A stretch of DNA of 64,000 nucleotides. Source: Actinokineospora alba. GTDB taxonomy: Bacteria; Actinomycetota; Actinomycetes; Mycobacteriales; Pseudonocardiaceae. The first letter of the stretch is position 1; each line of letters starts with the position of its first letter. A model generated the notes under the pieces. It saw only the letters and a program-made list of their open reading frames with translations. It was not told the origin of the DNA and made no database searches. The stretch is taken from positions 3,720,001-3,784,000 of the forward strand of contig NZ_SNXU01000001.1 of NCBI RefSeq assembly GCF_004362515.1, read 5' to 3'. The position numbers and the translations under genes are program-made. Positions 8,195 to 17,703 of this stretch are shown here, in pieces.

Positions 8195-11100
8195 ATGACC
8201 TCGACTGGAATTTCGTCCCGCACCGACGGAGCCGTCAGCGTCGACGGTTCGGCGTCCGACGGACGGCCGGTCAGCCCCGAACAAATCCGAGACGAACTCA
8301 TCGAGCGGGCCGCGGAGCAAGCGCCCGACATCGCTGACCTGATTCGCCTCTACTACCGGTACATCCCGCCGGAAGAGGTGCTGGACGACGACCCCGTGGA
8401 CCTTGTCGGCGCCGTGCGGTCGCACGCGCAGCTGGCGGAGAACCGGGTCAAGGGCCGCCCTGCCGTCCGCATGGTGAACCCCAACTCCGGCCAGGACGGC
8501 TGGAGCACCCCAGGCTCCGTCGTCCAGCTCGTCACCGACGACATGCCCTACCTCGTGGAGTCCGTCTCCGCTGAGCTCGTGCGCAGCGGCGTGCAGGTTC
8601 AGCGGGTGGTGCACCCCATCGTCGTGGTCCGCCGCGATGTCGCCGGGGGGCTGCGGGAAGTCCTGCCCACCTGCGACCCGGACGACCCGCCCGAGGGCAC
8701 GTTCGCCGAGTCGTGGATGTACATCGAGGTCGACCTCGTCTCCGACGCCGACCGCGCCCGCGAGATCGAGAACAGCCTGCTGTCGGTGCTCAACGACGTC
8801 CGCGAGGTCGTCGAGGACACCGACCGCATGATCAGCACCGCTCTCGCGCTCGCTGACCAGCTGGAGGCCGACCCGCCGTCGCTGGAGGCCGAGCAGATCG
8901 CCGACGGCGCCGCGCTGCTGCGCTGGCTCGCCCAGGGCCACTTCACCTTCCTCGGCTACCGGCACTACGAGCTGGTCGAGGCCGAGGGCGACCCCGCCCT
9001 GCGCGCCGTGCTGGCCACCGGGCTGGGTGTCCTGCGCCAGGACAGCCTCGCCTCCCGCAGCCTCACCGCCGGTCCCGACCGCGCGGAGCGGGCGCTCGCG
9101 CCGAGCCTGCTCGTCCTGACCGAGGCCAGCGCCCCGTCCACGGTCCACCGCTCCACGTACCCGTATTTCGTGGGCGTCAAGACCTTCGACGCGGACGGCA
9201 ACGCCACCGGCGAGCACCGCTTCCTCGGCGTGTTCACCACGAACGCCCTGCACGAGGACGTCCTCGACATCCCCGTCGTCGAGCGCCGCGTCCGCGAGGT
9301 CATCCACCGCGCCGGGTTCCCGATGGAGTCGTACTCCGGCCAGCGGATGCTGGAGCTCATCCAGAACTGGCCCCGCGCGGAGCTGTTCTCCACCACGGCG
9401 GACTCCCTGTACTCGACCGCGACCGGTGTCATCGCGCTGGCCGACAGACGCAGGCTGCGCCTGTTCCTCCGCAAGGACCCGTACGGCCGCTTCTTCTCGT
9501 GCCTGGTCTTCCTCCCGCGCGACCGCTACACGACCACCACCCGGGTCGCGATGCAGGAAGTGCTCCTGGACGAGCTCAACGGCACCAACCTGGAGTTCAG
9601 CACCCGCGTCGGCGAGACCCCGCTCGCGCAGGTCTACTTCATCGTCCACACCGACCCGGGCAGCACCGTCGACCCGGACGTCGCGCGCATCCAGGACCGG
9701 CTCACCGAGGCGGTCCGCAGCTGGGACGACCGCATGGTCGAGGCCGTCTTCAGCGAGGGCCGCGACCACAGCGACAGCGAGTCGCCCACCGAGCTGGGCC
9801 AGCGCTTCGCGAGTGTGTTCCCCGAGGCGTACAAGGAAGACTTCGACGCCACCGACGCCCTGGCCGACCTGCGCAAACTGCAGGGCCTGCGGGACGATCA
9901 CGACCTTGACATGTCGTTCTACGTCCCCGAGGACGCCGAGCCGGGGGAGCGCCGCTTCAAGCTCTACCTCGCGGGCGAGGGCGTGACCCTGTCGAAGGTG
10001 CTGCCGATGCTGCAGCAGATGGGCGTCGAGGTCATCGACGAGCGCCCGTACGAGCTGCACCGCGAGGACGGCGAGCGCTGGTGGATCTACGACTTCGGCC
10101 TGCGCATCGAGCCGAGTGTGCTGGAGAGCCGCACCACCGAGCAGATCGACGCGCTCAAGGTCGACTTCCAGGAGGCGTTCGCCGCCACCTGGCGCGGTGA
10201 CGCGGAGTCCGACAACTTCAACGCCCTCGTCCTGCGCGGCGGTCTGACCTGGCGGCAGGCGTCGGTCCTGCGCGCCTACTCGCGCTACCTGCGCCAGGCG
10301 GGCACGCCCTACAGCCAGGAGTACATCGAGGACGCCGTCCTGGCCCACACCCAGGTCGCGACCGCGCTGGTCGGCCTGTTCGAGGCCAGCTTCGACCCGG
10401 CCTCCCCGGAAGCCGAGCGGCGCAGCCAGATCGAGCACCGGATCGCCGAGATCACCACGCTGATCGACAGCGTGACCAGCCTCGACGAGGACCGGATCCT
10501 GCGCAGCCTGCTCACCCTGATCCGGGCGACGCTGCGCACGAACTACTTCGTCCGCGACGCCCAGGGCAGGCTGCGGTCCTACCTGGCGATCAAGCTGGAG
10601 CCCCGCGCGGTCCCCGAGTTGCCCGAGCCGCGTCCGCGGTTCGAGATCTTCGTCTGCTCCCCGCGGGTGGAGGGTGTCCACCTGCGCTTCGGTTCGGTCG
10701 CGCGCGGCGGTCTGCGCTGGTCCGACCGTCGGGAGGACTTCCGCACCGAGGTGCTGGGTCTGGTCAAGGCGCAGGCGGTCAAGAACGCGGTGATCGTGCC
10801 GGTCGGCGCGAAGGGCGGCTTCTTCGTGAAGAAGCCCGCCGCCCCCACCGGCGACCCGGTCGCCGACCGTGAGGCCTTCATGGCCGAGGGCATCGCCTGC
10901 TACCGCATGTTCATCTCCGGCCTGCTCGACCTGACCGACAACCTGGAGACCGGCAAGGTCGTCCCGGCCAAGGACGTCGTCCGCTACGACGCCGACGACA
11001 CCTACCTGGTCGTCGCCGCCGACAAGGGCACCGCGACGTTCTCCGACATCGCCAACGAGGTCGCCAAGAGCTACGGCTTCTGGCTGGGCGACGCGTTCGC

Positions 11101-13138
11101 GAGCGGCGGCTCGGTCGGCTACGACCACAAGGCCATGGGCATCACCGCCCGCGGCGCGTGGGAGAGCGTGAAGCGGCACTTCCGGGAGCTGGGCCTCGAC
11201 ACCCAGACCCAGCCGTTCACCGTGGTCGGCGTCGGCGACATGTCCGGTGACGTCTTCGGCAACGGCATGCTGCTCTCGGAGCACATCCGCCTGGTCGCCG
11301 CGTTCGACCACCGGCACATCTTCATCGACCCGGAGCCCACCACGGCGGCCGCGTTCGCCGAGCGCAAGCGACTCTTCGAGCTGCCGCGCTCGTCGTGGGA
11401 CGACTACGACCGCACGCTGATCAGCGAGGGCGGCGGCGTGTGGCCGCGCAGCCTCAAGTCGATCCCGATCAGCCCGCAGGCGGCGCGGGCGCTGAGCCTG
11501 CCGGAGGGAGTCGAGAAGCTCTCGCCGCAGGAGCTGATGAACGCGATCCTGCTCGCCGAGGTCGACCTGCTGTGGAACGGCGGCATCGGCACCTACGTCA
11601 AGGCCTCAACGGAGTCGCACGCCGATGTGGGCGACAAGGCCAACGACGCCATCCGGGTCGACGGCTCCGCGCTGCGGGTCAAGGTCGTCGGCGAGGGCGG
11701 CAACCTGGGCCTGACCCAGCGCGGCCGCATCGAGTTCGCCCGCTCCGGCGGCAAGGTCAACACCGACGCCCTGGACAACTCGGCCGGTGTCGACTGCTCC
11801 GACCATGAGGTCAACATCAAGATCCTGCTCGACGAGCTGTGCCGCGACAGCGAACTCGACGGCGAGCAGCGCAACGCCATCCTGGCCGAGATGACCGACG
11901 AGGTCGCCGACCTGGTGCTGGCCGACAACTACCGGCAGAACGCGGTGCTCGGCGTCAGCCGCGCCCACGCCGCGCCGATGCTGTCGGTGCACGCGCGCCT
12001 GGTCGAGTCGCTGGAGCGCGACAGCGGCCTCGACCGGCGCCTCGAGGCGCTGCCCACGCGGGAGCAGTTCAAGGCGATGGACAAGGCGGGCGACTCGCTG
12101 AGCTCGCCCGAGTTGGCCACGCTGCTCGCCCACGTGAAGCTGTCGCTCAAGGAGAAGGTGCTCGCTTCCGAGCTGCCCGACCAGGACGTGTTCGCCCGCA
12201 GGCTCCCGGAGTACTTCCCGACCCAGCTGCGCGACCGGTTCGGCAAGGCGATCGGCAGCCACCCGCTGAGCAGGCAGATCACCACGACCCTGCTGGTCAA
12301 CGAGGTCGTCGACGGCGCGGGCATCTCGTATGCCTACCGGCTCGCCGAGGAGATCAGCGCGAGCCCGACCGACGCGGTCCGGGCGTTCGCTGTCGCCACG
12401 CGGGTCTATGACCTGCCCGCGGTGTGGGAGGAGATCGCGGCGCTCGACAACGTGGTCGCGACCGATATCGCCGACCAGATGGTCCTCGCCACCCGCCGCC
12501 TGCTCGACCGCGCGTCGCGCTGGCTGCTGACCAACCGGCCGCAGCCGCTGGCCGTGGGCGCGGAGATCACCCGCTTCCACGACGCTGTCGGCAATTTGAG
12601 TCAGCACGTCAGTGGTTTGCTTCGCGGGAGCGCGCGCGAAGAGGCGGAGGCCGACGCCGCGCAGATGATCGCCGGGGGAGCGCCGGAGGACCTCGCCAAG
12701 CGGATCTCGGCGATGCTCGACTGGTACTGCCTGCTCGACATCATCGAGGTCGCCGAACTGGCGGAGCGCGACGAGGGCTACGACGAGCGAAGCGCGCTGG
12801 AGACAGCGGATCTGTACTTCGCCCTCTCGGATCACCTCAACATCGACGCGATGCTGACCGCCGTCAGCGCGTTGGAGCGTGGCAACCGCTGGCACGCCCT
12901 GGCCCGCCTGGCGTTGCGAGACGACTTCTACGGCTCGCTGCGCGCGATCACGTTGGACGTCCTGCGCCAGAGCGACCCGGGCGACTCGGCCGACGAGAAG
13001 ATCGCCGCGTGGGAACACGGGAACGCCTCGCGCCTGTCGCGGGCCCGTGCGTCCCTCGCGGAGATCTACAACTCGGGCACGTTCGACCTGGCCACGCTGT
13101 CGGTGGCCGCCCGACAGATCCGCAGCATGGTGCGTTGA
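8195..13138 (+). CDS. gdh: NAD-specific glutamate dehydrogenase, 180-kDa class
   Basis: 1647 residues from ATG 8195 (MTSTGISSRTDG), with GGAG at 8181-8184. An upstream in-frame ATG at 8108 lacks a ribosome binding site and would add unconserved residues. This is the large L_GDH180 family, with M. tuberculosis Rv2476c as counterpart. It oxidises glutamate to 2-oxoglutarate and ammonia with NAD+, in the cytosol as a large homo-oligomer. The order is N-terminal ACT-like regulatory region (about 1-500), a middle linker, the catalytic core with GGLRWSDRREDF (about 840) and the Lys-containing KGGFFVKK (about 872), a nucleotide-binding region with VVGVGDMSGDVFGNGML (about 1010), then a helical C-terminus. 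Related mycobacterial enzymes are controlled by GarA binding; no GarA gene lies in this window. Confidence 0.95.
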   Translation: MTSTGISSRTDGAVSVDGSASDGRPVSPEQIRDELIERAAEQAPDIADLIRLYYRYIPPEEVLDDDPVDLVGAVRSHAQLAENRVKGRPAVRMVNPNSGQDGWSTPGSVVQLVTDDMPYLVESVSAELVRSGVQVQRVVHPIVVVRRDVAGGLREVLPTCDPDDPPEGTFAESWMYIEVDLVSDADRAREIENSLLSVLNDVREVVEDTDRMISTALALADQLEADPPSLEAEQIADGAALLRWLAQGHFTFLGYRHYELVEAEGDPALRAVLATGLGVLRQDSLASRSLTAGPDRAERALAPSLLVLTEASAPSTVHRSTYPYFVGVKTFDADGNATGEHRFLGVFTTNALHEDVLDIPVVERRVREVIHRAGFPMESYSGQRMLELIQNWPRAELFSTTADSLYSTATGVIALADRRRLRLFLRKDPYGRFFSCLVFLPRDRYTTTTRVAMQEVLLDELNGTNLEFSTRVGETPLAQVYFIVHTDPGSTVDPDVARIQDRLTEAVRSWDDRMVEAVFSEGRDHSDSESPTELGQRFASVFPEAYKEDFDATDALADLRKLQGLRDDHDLDMSFYVPEDAEPGERRFKLYLAGEGVTLSKVLPMLQQMGVEVIDERPYELHREDGERWWIYDFGLRIEPSVLESRTTEQIDALKVDFQEAFAATWRGDAESDNFNALVLRGGLTWRQASVLRAYSRYLRQAGTPYSQEYIEDAVLAHTQVATALVGLFEASFDPASPEAERRSQIEHRIAEITTLIDSVTSLDEDRILRSLLTLIRATLRTNYFVRDAQGRLRSYLAIKLEPRAVPELPEPRPRFEIFVCSPRVEGVHLRFGSVARGGLRWSDRREDFRTEVLGLVKAQAVKNAVIVPVGAKGGFFVKKPAAPTGDPVADREAFMAEGIACYRMFISGLLDLTDNLETGKVVPAKDVVRYDADDTYLVVAADKGTATFSDIANEVAKSYGFWLGDAFASGGSVGYDHKAMGITARGAWESVKRHFRELGLDTQTQPFTVVGVGDMSGDVFGNGMLLSEHIRLVAAFDHRHIFIDPEPTTAAAFAERKRLFELPRSSWDDYDRTLISEGGGVWPRSLKSIPISPQAARALSLPEGVEKLSPQELMNAILLAEVDLLWNGGIGTYVKASTESHADVGDKANDAIRVDGSALRVKVVGEGGNLGLTQRGRIEFARSGGKVNTDALDNSAGVDCSDHEVNIKILLDELCRDSELDGEQRNAILAEMTDEVADLVLADNYRQNAVLGVSRAHAAPMLSVHARLVESLERDSGLDRRLEALPTREQFKAMDKAGDSLSSPELATLLAHVKLSLKEKVLASELPDQDVFARRLPEYFPTQLRDRFGKAIGSHPLSRQITTTLLVNEVVDGAGISYAYRLAEEISASPTDAVRAFAVATRVYDLPAVWEEIAALDNVVATDIADQMVLATRRLLDRASRWLLTNRPQPLAVGAEITRFHDAVGNLSQHVSGLLRGSAREEAEADAAQMIAGGAPEDLAKRISAMLDWYCLLDIIEVAELAERDEGYDERSALETADLYFALSDHLNIDAMLTAVSALERGNRWHALARLALRDDFYGSLRAITLDVLRQSDPGDSADEKIAAWEHGNASRLSRARASLAEIYNSGTFDLATLSVAARQIRSMVR

Positions 13139-13146
13139 CACGCTGA

Positions 13147-13186
13147 GAGTGGCCCCTTCCGAGAATTCTTTCGGAAGGGGCCACTC
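13147..13186 (+). terminator. Palindromic terminator after gdh
   Basis: A perfect 16-bp stem (13147-13162 with 13171-13186) has an 8-base loop containing GAATTC and begins 8 bases after the gdh stop. It lacks a long U tract, as is common in actinobacteria. The stem core GAGTGGCCCCTTCCG resembles the larger hairpin at 32099-32225. Confidence 0.8.
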
Positions 13187-13232
13187 GCGCGTTGGGTAGG
13201 GTTTTGTGGGTTGGCTGCTGAAGGGTGACGCT

Positions 13233-13673
13233 GTGGGTGTGTTCGTCTCGGAGATACGGCCGCGCTGGTCGGACATGGATGCCTTCGGGCACATCAACCA
13301 CGCGAGCACCGTGACCCTGCTCGAAGAGGCCCGCGTGGATCTCCTCTTCCACGAGGCGAGCCTGCACGGCGCCAACGACATGGCCGCGGGCGTGGTCATC
13401 GCGAAGCTGTCGGTGAACTACCACGAGCCCCTGTTCGCTACGGGCGGTTCGGTGCGGATCGAGCTGTCGGTCCGGGAGATCCGCGGCGCGTCTTTCATCC
13501 TTGATTACGTGGTTCGCAGCGGTCCGAAGGAAACTGATTCCGTGGCGGTCACCGCTTCCACGACACTCGCCCCCTTTGATTTGGTGAACGGCAAGCCCCG
13601 CCGAATCACCGACGCGGAACGCGATTTCCTCGCCGCGTGGCACAACGGCGGCAATGGAGTCCCCAATGTCTGA
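13233..13673 (+). CDS. Acyl-CoA thioesterase, 4HBT hotdog family
   Basis: 146 residues from GTG 13233, chosen because AAGGG lies 6 bases upstream; GTG 13206 is a possible but less supported start. The motif RWSDMDAFGHINHAS near the N-terminus contains the Asp and the GHxN stretch typical of the YbgC/FadM single-domain hotdog thioesterases, which hydrolyse acyl-CoA in the cytosol. Its place directly after gdh matches M. tuberculosis Rv2475c. Substrate chain length cannot be read from the sequence. The 3' end overlaps the next gene by 8 bases, indicating an operon. Confidence 0.85.
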   Translation: MGVFVSEIRPRWSDMDAFGHINHASTVTLLEEARVDLLFHEASLHGANDMAAGVVIAKLSVNYHEPLFATGGSVRIELSVREIRGASFILDYVVRSGPKETDSVAVTASTTLAPFDLVNGKPRRITDAERDFLAAWHNGGNGVPNV

Positions 13674-14298
13674 ACTTTCGTTCGCAGACCCGTCCGAGCG
13701 CGCCGACCTCGGCGCTTTCGTGGCCCGCGCGGTGCGGTTGGACCCGCAGGCCGTGGTCCGGTTGAAAGGCCGCGAAGGCGGCTTGATCGACGCCTGGGTC
13801 GCCACCCCATTCGACGTCTTGGCGACTCGCACCGCACGCGGCTCCATCGAGCCCAAGGACATGACGGTGTTCGGCAACGAACTCCTGGCGGGCCTGGCGG
13901 TCGTTCAGGGCGACCAGATCGACCCGGGCCCGTCCCGCGACATGCAGTGGCGTTCCGCGCTGCCGCCCACGCAGCACTGGCAGATCGTGGACAAGCTGCC
14001 GGCGCGGTTGGTGTCGGACCTCGCGGACAAGGGCTTGGCGGTCGCGCGGGAGAACGTGGGCCCGCAGGGCACCCCACCGGCGTCGCTGCTGGACCAGCCG
14101 GTGCTGACCGTGAAGGGCGACGGCCTTGAGGTCAAGGTGCCGCTGCGGTGTCTTTTCGCGCTGTCGGGGATGGGTTTCCTGGCGGAGGGCGATGAGGACA
14201 GCATCCGGGTGACCGCGACGGACTCGTGGATGCGTCTGGATGCTCGGTATGGGGCTGTGGTGCGCCGGAGGCACGCGTTGTTGCCGCTGTTGGTCTGA
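13666..14298 (+). CDS. Conserved protein, Rv2474c-like
   Basis: 210 residues from ATG 13666 (MSELSFADPSERADLG), with GGAG at 13656-13659. An ATG at 13654 in the same frame is a weaker alternative. It overlaps the thioesterase stop, so the two are probably translationally coupled, the same order as Rv2475c-Rv2474c in M. tuberculosis. The protein is soluble, with no signal peptide or membrane helix, and shows no catalytic motif I can name. Conserved-looking stretches include LDPQAVVRLKGREGG and RLDARYGAVVRRRHALLPLL. The function is unknown. Confidence 0.8.
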   Translation: MSELSFADPSERADLGAFVARAVRLDPQAVVRLKGREGGLIDAWVATPFDVLATRTARGSIEPKDMTVFGNELLAGLAVVQGDQIDPGPSRDMQWRSALPPTQHWQIVDKLPARLVSDLADKGLAVARENVGPQGTPPASLLDQPVLTVKGDGLEVKVPLRCLFALSGMGFLAEGDEDSIRVTATDSWMRLDARYGAVVRRRHALLPLLV

Positions 14299-14374
14299 CG
14301 GGCGTTTCAGGGGCCGGAACGGTACCGCTGATCACGCGGTGGCCGGTGACGGTGTCCGCTGGTGAGATCGCGGC

Positions 14375-15220
14375 ATGACCAAGCACGGCACAGCCCGTAA
14401 TCGGGGGCTAGCGGCGGAACTCAAGGCCCTACGCGCCAGGGCGGAACTGACCACCCGCCAAGTAGCAAAACGCGTCGGCATGTCCATCGCGACTTTGAAC
14501 CGGATGGAGAACGCACTCCGGGAGATCACCGCCGAGGATGTGGCCGCGCTGCTCGCGGTATACGGCGTGACCGGCGCGGACCGGGCCAGAATCCTTGTCC
14601 TGGCGAGGAACGCGAACCTGTCAGGCTGGCGCGAGACCGACGGTGACGGCCTGCCTCTGCATGTGCGCGCGCTGACCAGTTTCGAGTCGGATGCCGCCCG
14701 CATCGTCAACTCCGCGATGCTGCGAATCCCCGGATTCCTGCAGACCGCCGCCTATATGCGCACCGCGCTCATCTCGGTGGGATTCCCCGCCGACAAACGG
14801 AAAGAGATGGTCGCGGCCCGGTTGGAGCGGCAGCAGGTCCTGTTCAAGCGGAACCCGCCGGACTACGTGGCGATCATCGATGAAGCCGCCCTGCGGCGCA
14901 CCACCGGCAGCCGTGAACTGATGGCTGAGCAGTGCCAACACATCATTCACATGGCCGACCGCCCCAACGTGGATATTCGGATCATCCCGTTCGACCACGG
15001 TTCGCACCCAGGCCTCGATGGCAGCTTCATCCAACTCGACTTCACCAAGGGCGAGTCCATCGTCTACCTCGAGCTGATCCAGTCATCGATGTTTCTCGAT
15101 GCCGTGCACGAGGTCCGCCCGTATTGTGAAACGACCGATAGCCTGATGAAGGTCGCGCTCAGTTCAGCCGAATCGGTGAAGTTCCTCCGGCGCTTGGTTT
15201 CGGCATATGGCAGGGAGTGA
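14375..15220 (+). CDS. XRE-family helix-turn-helix regulator with DUF5753
   Basis: 281 residues. Residues about 10-65 form a Cro/C1-type helix-turn-helix (TTRQVAKRVGMSIATLNRMENALREIT). The rest (about 95-275) is a DUF5753 ligand-binding-like domain, recognisable by FESDAARIVNSAMLRIPGFLQT and RPNVDIRIIPFDHG. Such proteins are extremely common in Actinomycetales and are usually paired with a DUF397 gene, as here 6 bases downstream. Known examples (WhiJ, Scr1) affect development and antibiotic production. An imperfect inverted repeat ACCGC-N7-GCGGT upstream (within 14320-14345) could be its own operator, but this is not demonstrated. Confidence 0.92.
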   Translation: MTKHGTARNRGLAAELKALRARAELTTRQVAKRVGMSIATLNRMENALREITAEDVAALLAVYGVTGADRARILVLARNANLSGWRETDGDGLPLHVRALTSFESDAARIVNSAMLRIPGFLQTAAYMRTALISVGFPADKRKEMVAARLERQQVLFKRNPPDYVAIIDEAALRRTTGSRELMAEQCQHIIHMADRPNVDIRIIPFDHGSHPGLDGSFIQLDFTKGESIVYLELIQSSMFLDAVHEVRPYCETTDSLMKVALSSAESVKFLRRLVSAYGRE

Positions 15221-15226
15221 AACAAG

Positions 15227-15403
15227 ATGGATCTTGGTCACGCAGAGTGGCGAAAGTCCAGCCGCAGCGGCGGCGGCGACTGCGTGGAGATCACGCGAGT
15301 GCCGGGTCTGGTGGCTGTGCGGGATTCCAAGCACCCGGGTGGCGTCCTGATCTTCCCTGAAACCGCATGGGAACGGGTCGCCGCTACGGCGTCAAAGTCC
15401 TGA
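15227..15403 (+). CDS. DUF397 small protein
   Basis: Fifty-eight residues: MDLGHAEWRKSSRSGGGDCV, continuing with VAVRDSKHPGG and FPETAWERV. This is the full DUF397 pattern (W-x-K-S-S-x-S ... C-V-E ... V-R-D-S-K ... W). It begins 6 bases after the DUF5753 regulator stop and forms the usual regulator/DUF397 pair, proposed to behave like a toxin-antitoxin-type or anti-regulator module. Its 3' end overlaps the convergent lipoprotein gene by 20 bases. Confidence 0.92.
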   Translation: MDLGHAEWRKSSRSGGGDCVEITRVPGLVAVRDSKHPGGVLIFPETAWERVAATASKS

Positions 15404-15953
15404 TCACCATCGCCGCGGTTCGGTCTGCCCGCGAGCAGTCAGGAGCCGACGCACTGCCCGTCCGCACGTCGTTGATCAGGATCACGGCTTGCTCGGAGAT
15501 CCCGAGGAACTCCTTGCACGCCCCGTACTTCGCCTCCAGCTCCCCATTGGCCCTGATCACCGGATAGCCCTCCACCGAGTCGACCACCCACCCGACGCAC
15601 CGGGCGGCCTCGGACGTGCCGCACTGGGCGGTCACTCCCTTGAGTCCCCGAGTGGTCATGATCTGCACCCGCAGGTACTCCAGCGGCTTCTGCCCGGCAG
15701 CCTCCGCATGCAGGTCGCAGGCGGCCCGGCCAAGCTCGTCGTTCTTCTCGGCGGTGGGCAGCCCGAGTTGCGTGCGATCTTCCGCGGTCAGCATGGCGCA
15801 TGGGTCGTCGGTGAAGCTCTTGGTGTCCAAGGGTTTGGCCACCGAGGGAACGTCCAACTTGGTGGGCGACGCGGGCGTTGGCGCGGGCGGGCTCGAACAG
15901 CCCGTGAGGGCGATGGCCGTGAAGAAGAGCATCCCTTGCCGAATCCCGGCCAT
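15384..15953 (-). CDS. DUF3558 family lipoprotein
   Basis: 189 residues with a short signal peptide ending in the lipobox L-T-G-C (Cys at about 19), so it is a probable membrane-anchored exported lipoprotein. The mature part begins with a Pro/Ala/Ser spacer. It then shows the DUF3558 features: DPCAMLTAEDRTQLGL, paired Cys residues (AACDL and QCGTSEAARCVGW) and a conserved C-terminal PDCSRAD. The family is abundant in Pseudonocardiaceae and has no known biochemical role. It converges on the DUF397 gene with a 20-base overlap. Confidence 0.85.
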   Translation of the reverse strand: MAGIRQGMLFFTAIALTGCSSPPAPTPASPTKLDVPSVAKPLDTKSFTDDPCAMLTAEDRTQLGLPTAEKNDELGRAACDLHAEAAGQKPLEYLRVQIMTTRGLKGVTAQCGTSEAARCVGWVVDSVEGYPVIRANGELEAKYGACKEFLGISEQAVILINDVRTGSASAPDCSRADRTAAMVIRTLTP

Positions 15954-16026
15954 ACCTCGTCCTGATCGTCCGGCGCCGCTTGATCAACCAGGCTGAAGTT
16001 ATCCCAGCCGCTGCTCCCGCGCGCGA

Positions 16027-17625
16027 TCAGACCAGCCAGACCGACGTCTCCGGCGGCAGCTGGTTCCCGTCCATCGGCCCGCTCGACAGCAAGATCTCCC
16101 CAGGCGGCAGCGGCACCGAGGCCGCCGACGTGTTCAGCGCGCAGATCAACCCGCCACCCTTGCGGCGGAACGCGAAGCACCCAGGCGGGGCGCCGTACCA
16201 CTCCAGCTCGTCCCCGCCGAAGCCCTGGGCCGTCTTCCGGATCTCCAACGCGTGCCGGTACAGCGACAGCATGGACTCCGGGTCCTCAAGCTGCTTCTCC
16301 ACCGTCAACGTTCCCCACTGCGGCGGCATCGGCAGCCACGCCGCCCCCGCGCGCGAGAACCCGTACGACGGGATCTCGCCCTCCCACGGCAGCGGCACCC
16401 GGCACCCGTCCCGGCCGCGCTGGGTGTGGCCCGAGCGCTCCCAGGTGGGGTCCTGCAGCGCCCAGTCCGGCAGATCCACGTTGGGCAGGCCCAACTCTTC
16501 GCCGTTGTAGATATACGTCGTTCCCGGCAGCGCCAGCTCCACCAGAGCCATCGCGCGCGCCCGGCGCGTCCCCAGTTCCCCGCCGCCGTAGCGGGTCACA
16601 TGACGCACCACGTCGTGGTTGGACAGCGTCCAGGTCGCAGGGGAGCCAGTGGACTCCACGGCGGCCAGGGAACGGTCGATCGCGCGACGCACCGAGTCGG
16701 CGTCGAACTCGGCTTCCACCAGTTTGAAGTTGAAGCCCAGGTGCAGCTCGTCCGGCCGCACGTACGCCGCGAACCGGTCTTCCTGGTCGACCCAGATCTC
16801 GCCGACGGCCATGGTCCCCGGGTAGCCGTCGAGGACCTTGCGGATCAGCCGGTGGATGTCGTGCACCTCGTCGTTGTCGAAGCGCATGTCGATGAAGTCC
16901 GGCGGCTGCGAGCCCGCCATGACCGCGACCGCGGCCGGGTCCATGTCCGGCAGACCCGCGGGCTTCGCCATGCCGTGCGCGACGTCGATGCGGAACCCGT
17001 CCACCCCGCGGTCCAGCCAGAACCGCAGCGTTTGCACGAGGTCGGCGCGCACATCGGAGTGTTCCCAGTTCAGGTCCGGCTGCTGCGGTGCGAACAGGTG
17101 CAGGTACCACTGGCCGTCGCGCACCCGCGTCCACGCGGGACCGCCGAAGACGCTGGTCCAGTTGTTCGGCGGTGTCGAACCGTCCGGGCCGAGGCCGTCG
17201 CGGAAGTGGTAGCGCTCGCGCTCCCGGCTGCCCGGCCCCGCGCGCAGCGCGTCCTGGAACCACGGGTGCTGATCGCTGGTGTGGTTGGGCACCAGGTCGA
17301 TCGTGATCTTCATCCCGTGGTTGTGGGTGTCGGCGACCAGGCGGTCGAACGCCGCCAGGTCACCGAAGAGCGGGTCGACATCGCGCGGGTCGGCGACGTC
17401 GTAGCCGTGGTCGGCCATCGGGGAGCGGAAGAACGGGGTCAGCCAGAGAGCGTCCACGCCGAGCAGTTCGAGGTAGCCGAGCCTGGATCTGATGCCCTCC
17501 AGGTCGCCCACGCCGTCACCGTCGGAATCAGCGAAGGAACGGACGTAGACCTGGTAGAACACCGCGTCCTGCCACCACGGGGACACCGGGGGACCAGCTT
17601 CGGGGGAGTCCGCGGTACGTCGCAC
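16027..17625 (-). CDS. aglA: GH13 alpha-glucosidase
   Basis: 532 residues from GTG 17625 (AGGATG upstream). This is a cytosolic GH13 (beta/alpha)8 hydrolase releasing alpha-1,4/1,6-linked glucose from oligosaccharides. Motifs in order: WWQDAVFYQVYVRSF near the N-terminus; IDLVPNH (region I); DGFRIDVAHGM with the nucleophile Asp (about 210); VGEIWV with the acid/base Glu (about 276); SNHDVVRH with the transition-state Asp (about 337). No signal peptide is present. Position and length fit M. tuberculosis Rv2471 (aglA). It is downstream of and co-oriented with glbO and mscS. Confidence 0.93.
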   Translation of the reverse strand: MRRTADSPEAGPPVSPWWQDAVFYQVYVRSFADSDGDGVGDLEGIRSRLGYLELLGVDALWLTPFFRSPMADHGYDVADPRDVDPLFGDLAAFDRLVADTHNHGMKITIDLVPNHTSDQHPWFQDALRAGPGSRERERYHFRDGLGPDGSTPPNNWTSVFGGPAWTRVRDGQWYLHLFAPQQPDLNWEHSDVRADLVQTLRFWLDRGVDGFRIDVAHGMAKPAGLPDMDPAAVAVMAGSQPPDFIDMRFDNDEVHDIHRLIRKVLDGYPGTMAVGEIWVDQEDRFAAYVRPDELHLGFNFKLVEAEFDADSVRRAIDRSLAAVESTGSPATWTLSNHDVVRHVTRYGGGELGTRRARAMALVELALPGTTYIYNGEELGLPNVDLPDWALQDPTWERSGHTQRGRDGCRVPLPWEGEIPSYGFSRAGAAWLPMPPQWGTLTVEKQLEDPESMLSLYRHALEIRKTAQGFGGDELEWYGAPPGCFAFRRKGGGLICALNTSAASVPLPPGEILLSSGPMDGNQLPPETSVWLV

Positions 17626-17703
17626 GATCGTTCATCCTGCCATTCGCCAGTGTCGGACTCCGCCGGAATCGATCAGACCGAGCCGTTGTCTTTCCGGGAC
17701 CGG

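Noticed and set aside
8174..11317. 1047-codon minus-strand frame opposite gdh
   Set aside because: Antisense shadow of a clearly conserved dehydrogenase; composition typical of the complementary frame.
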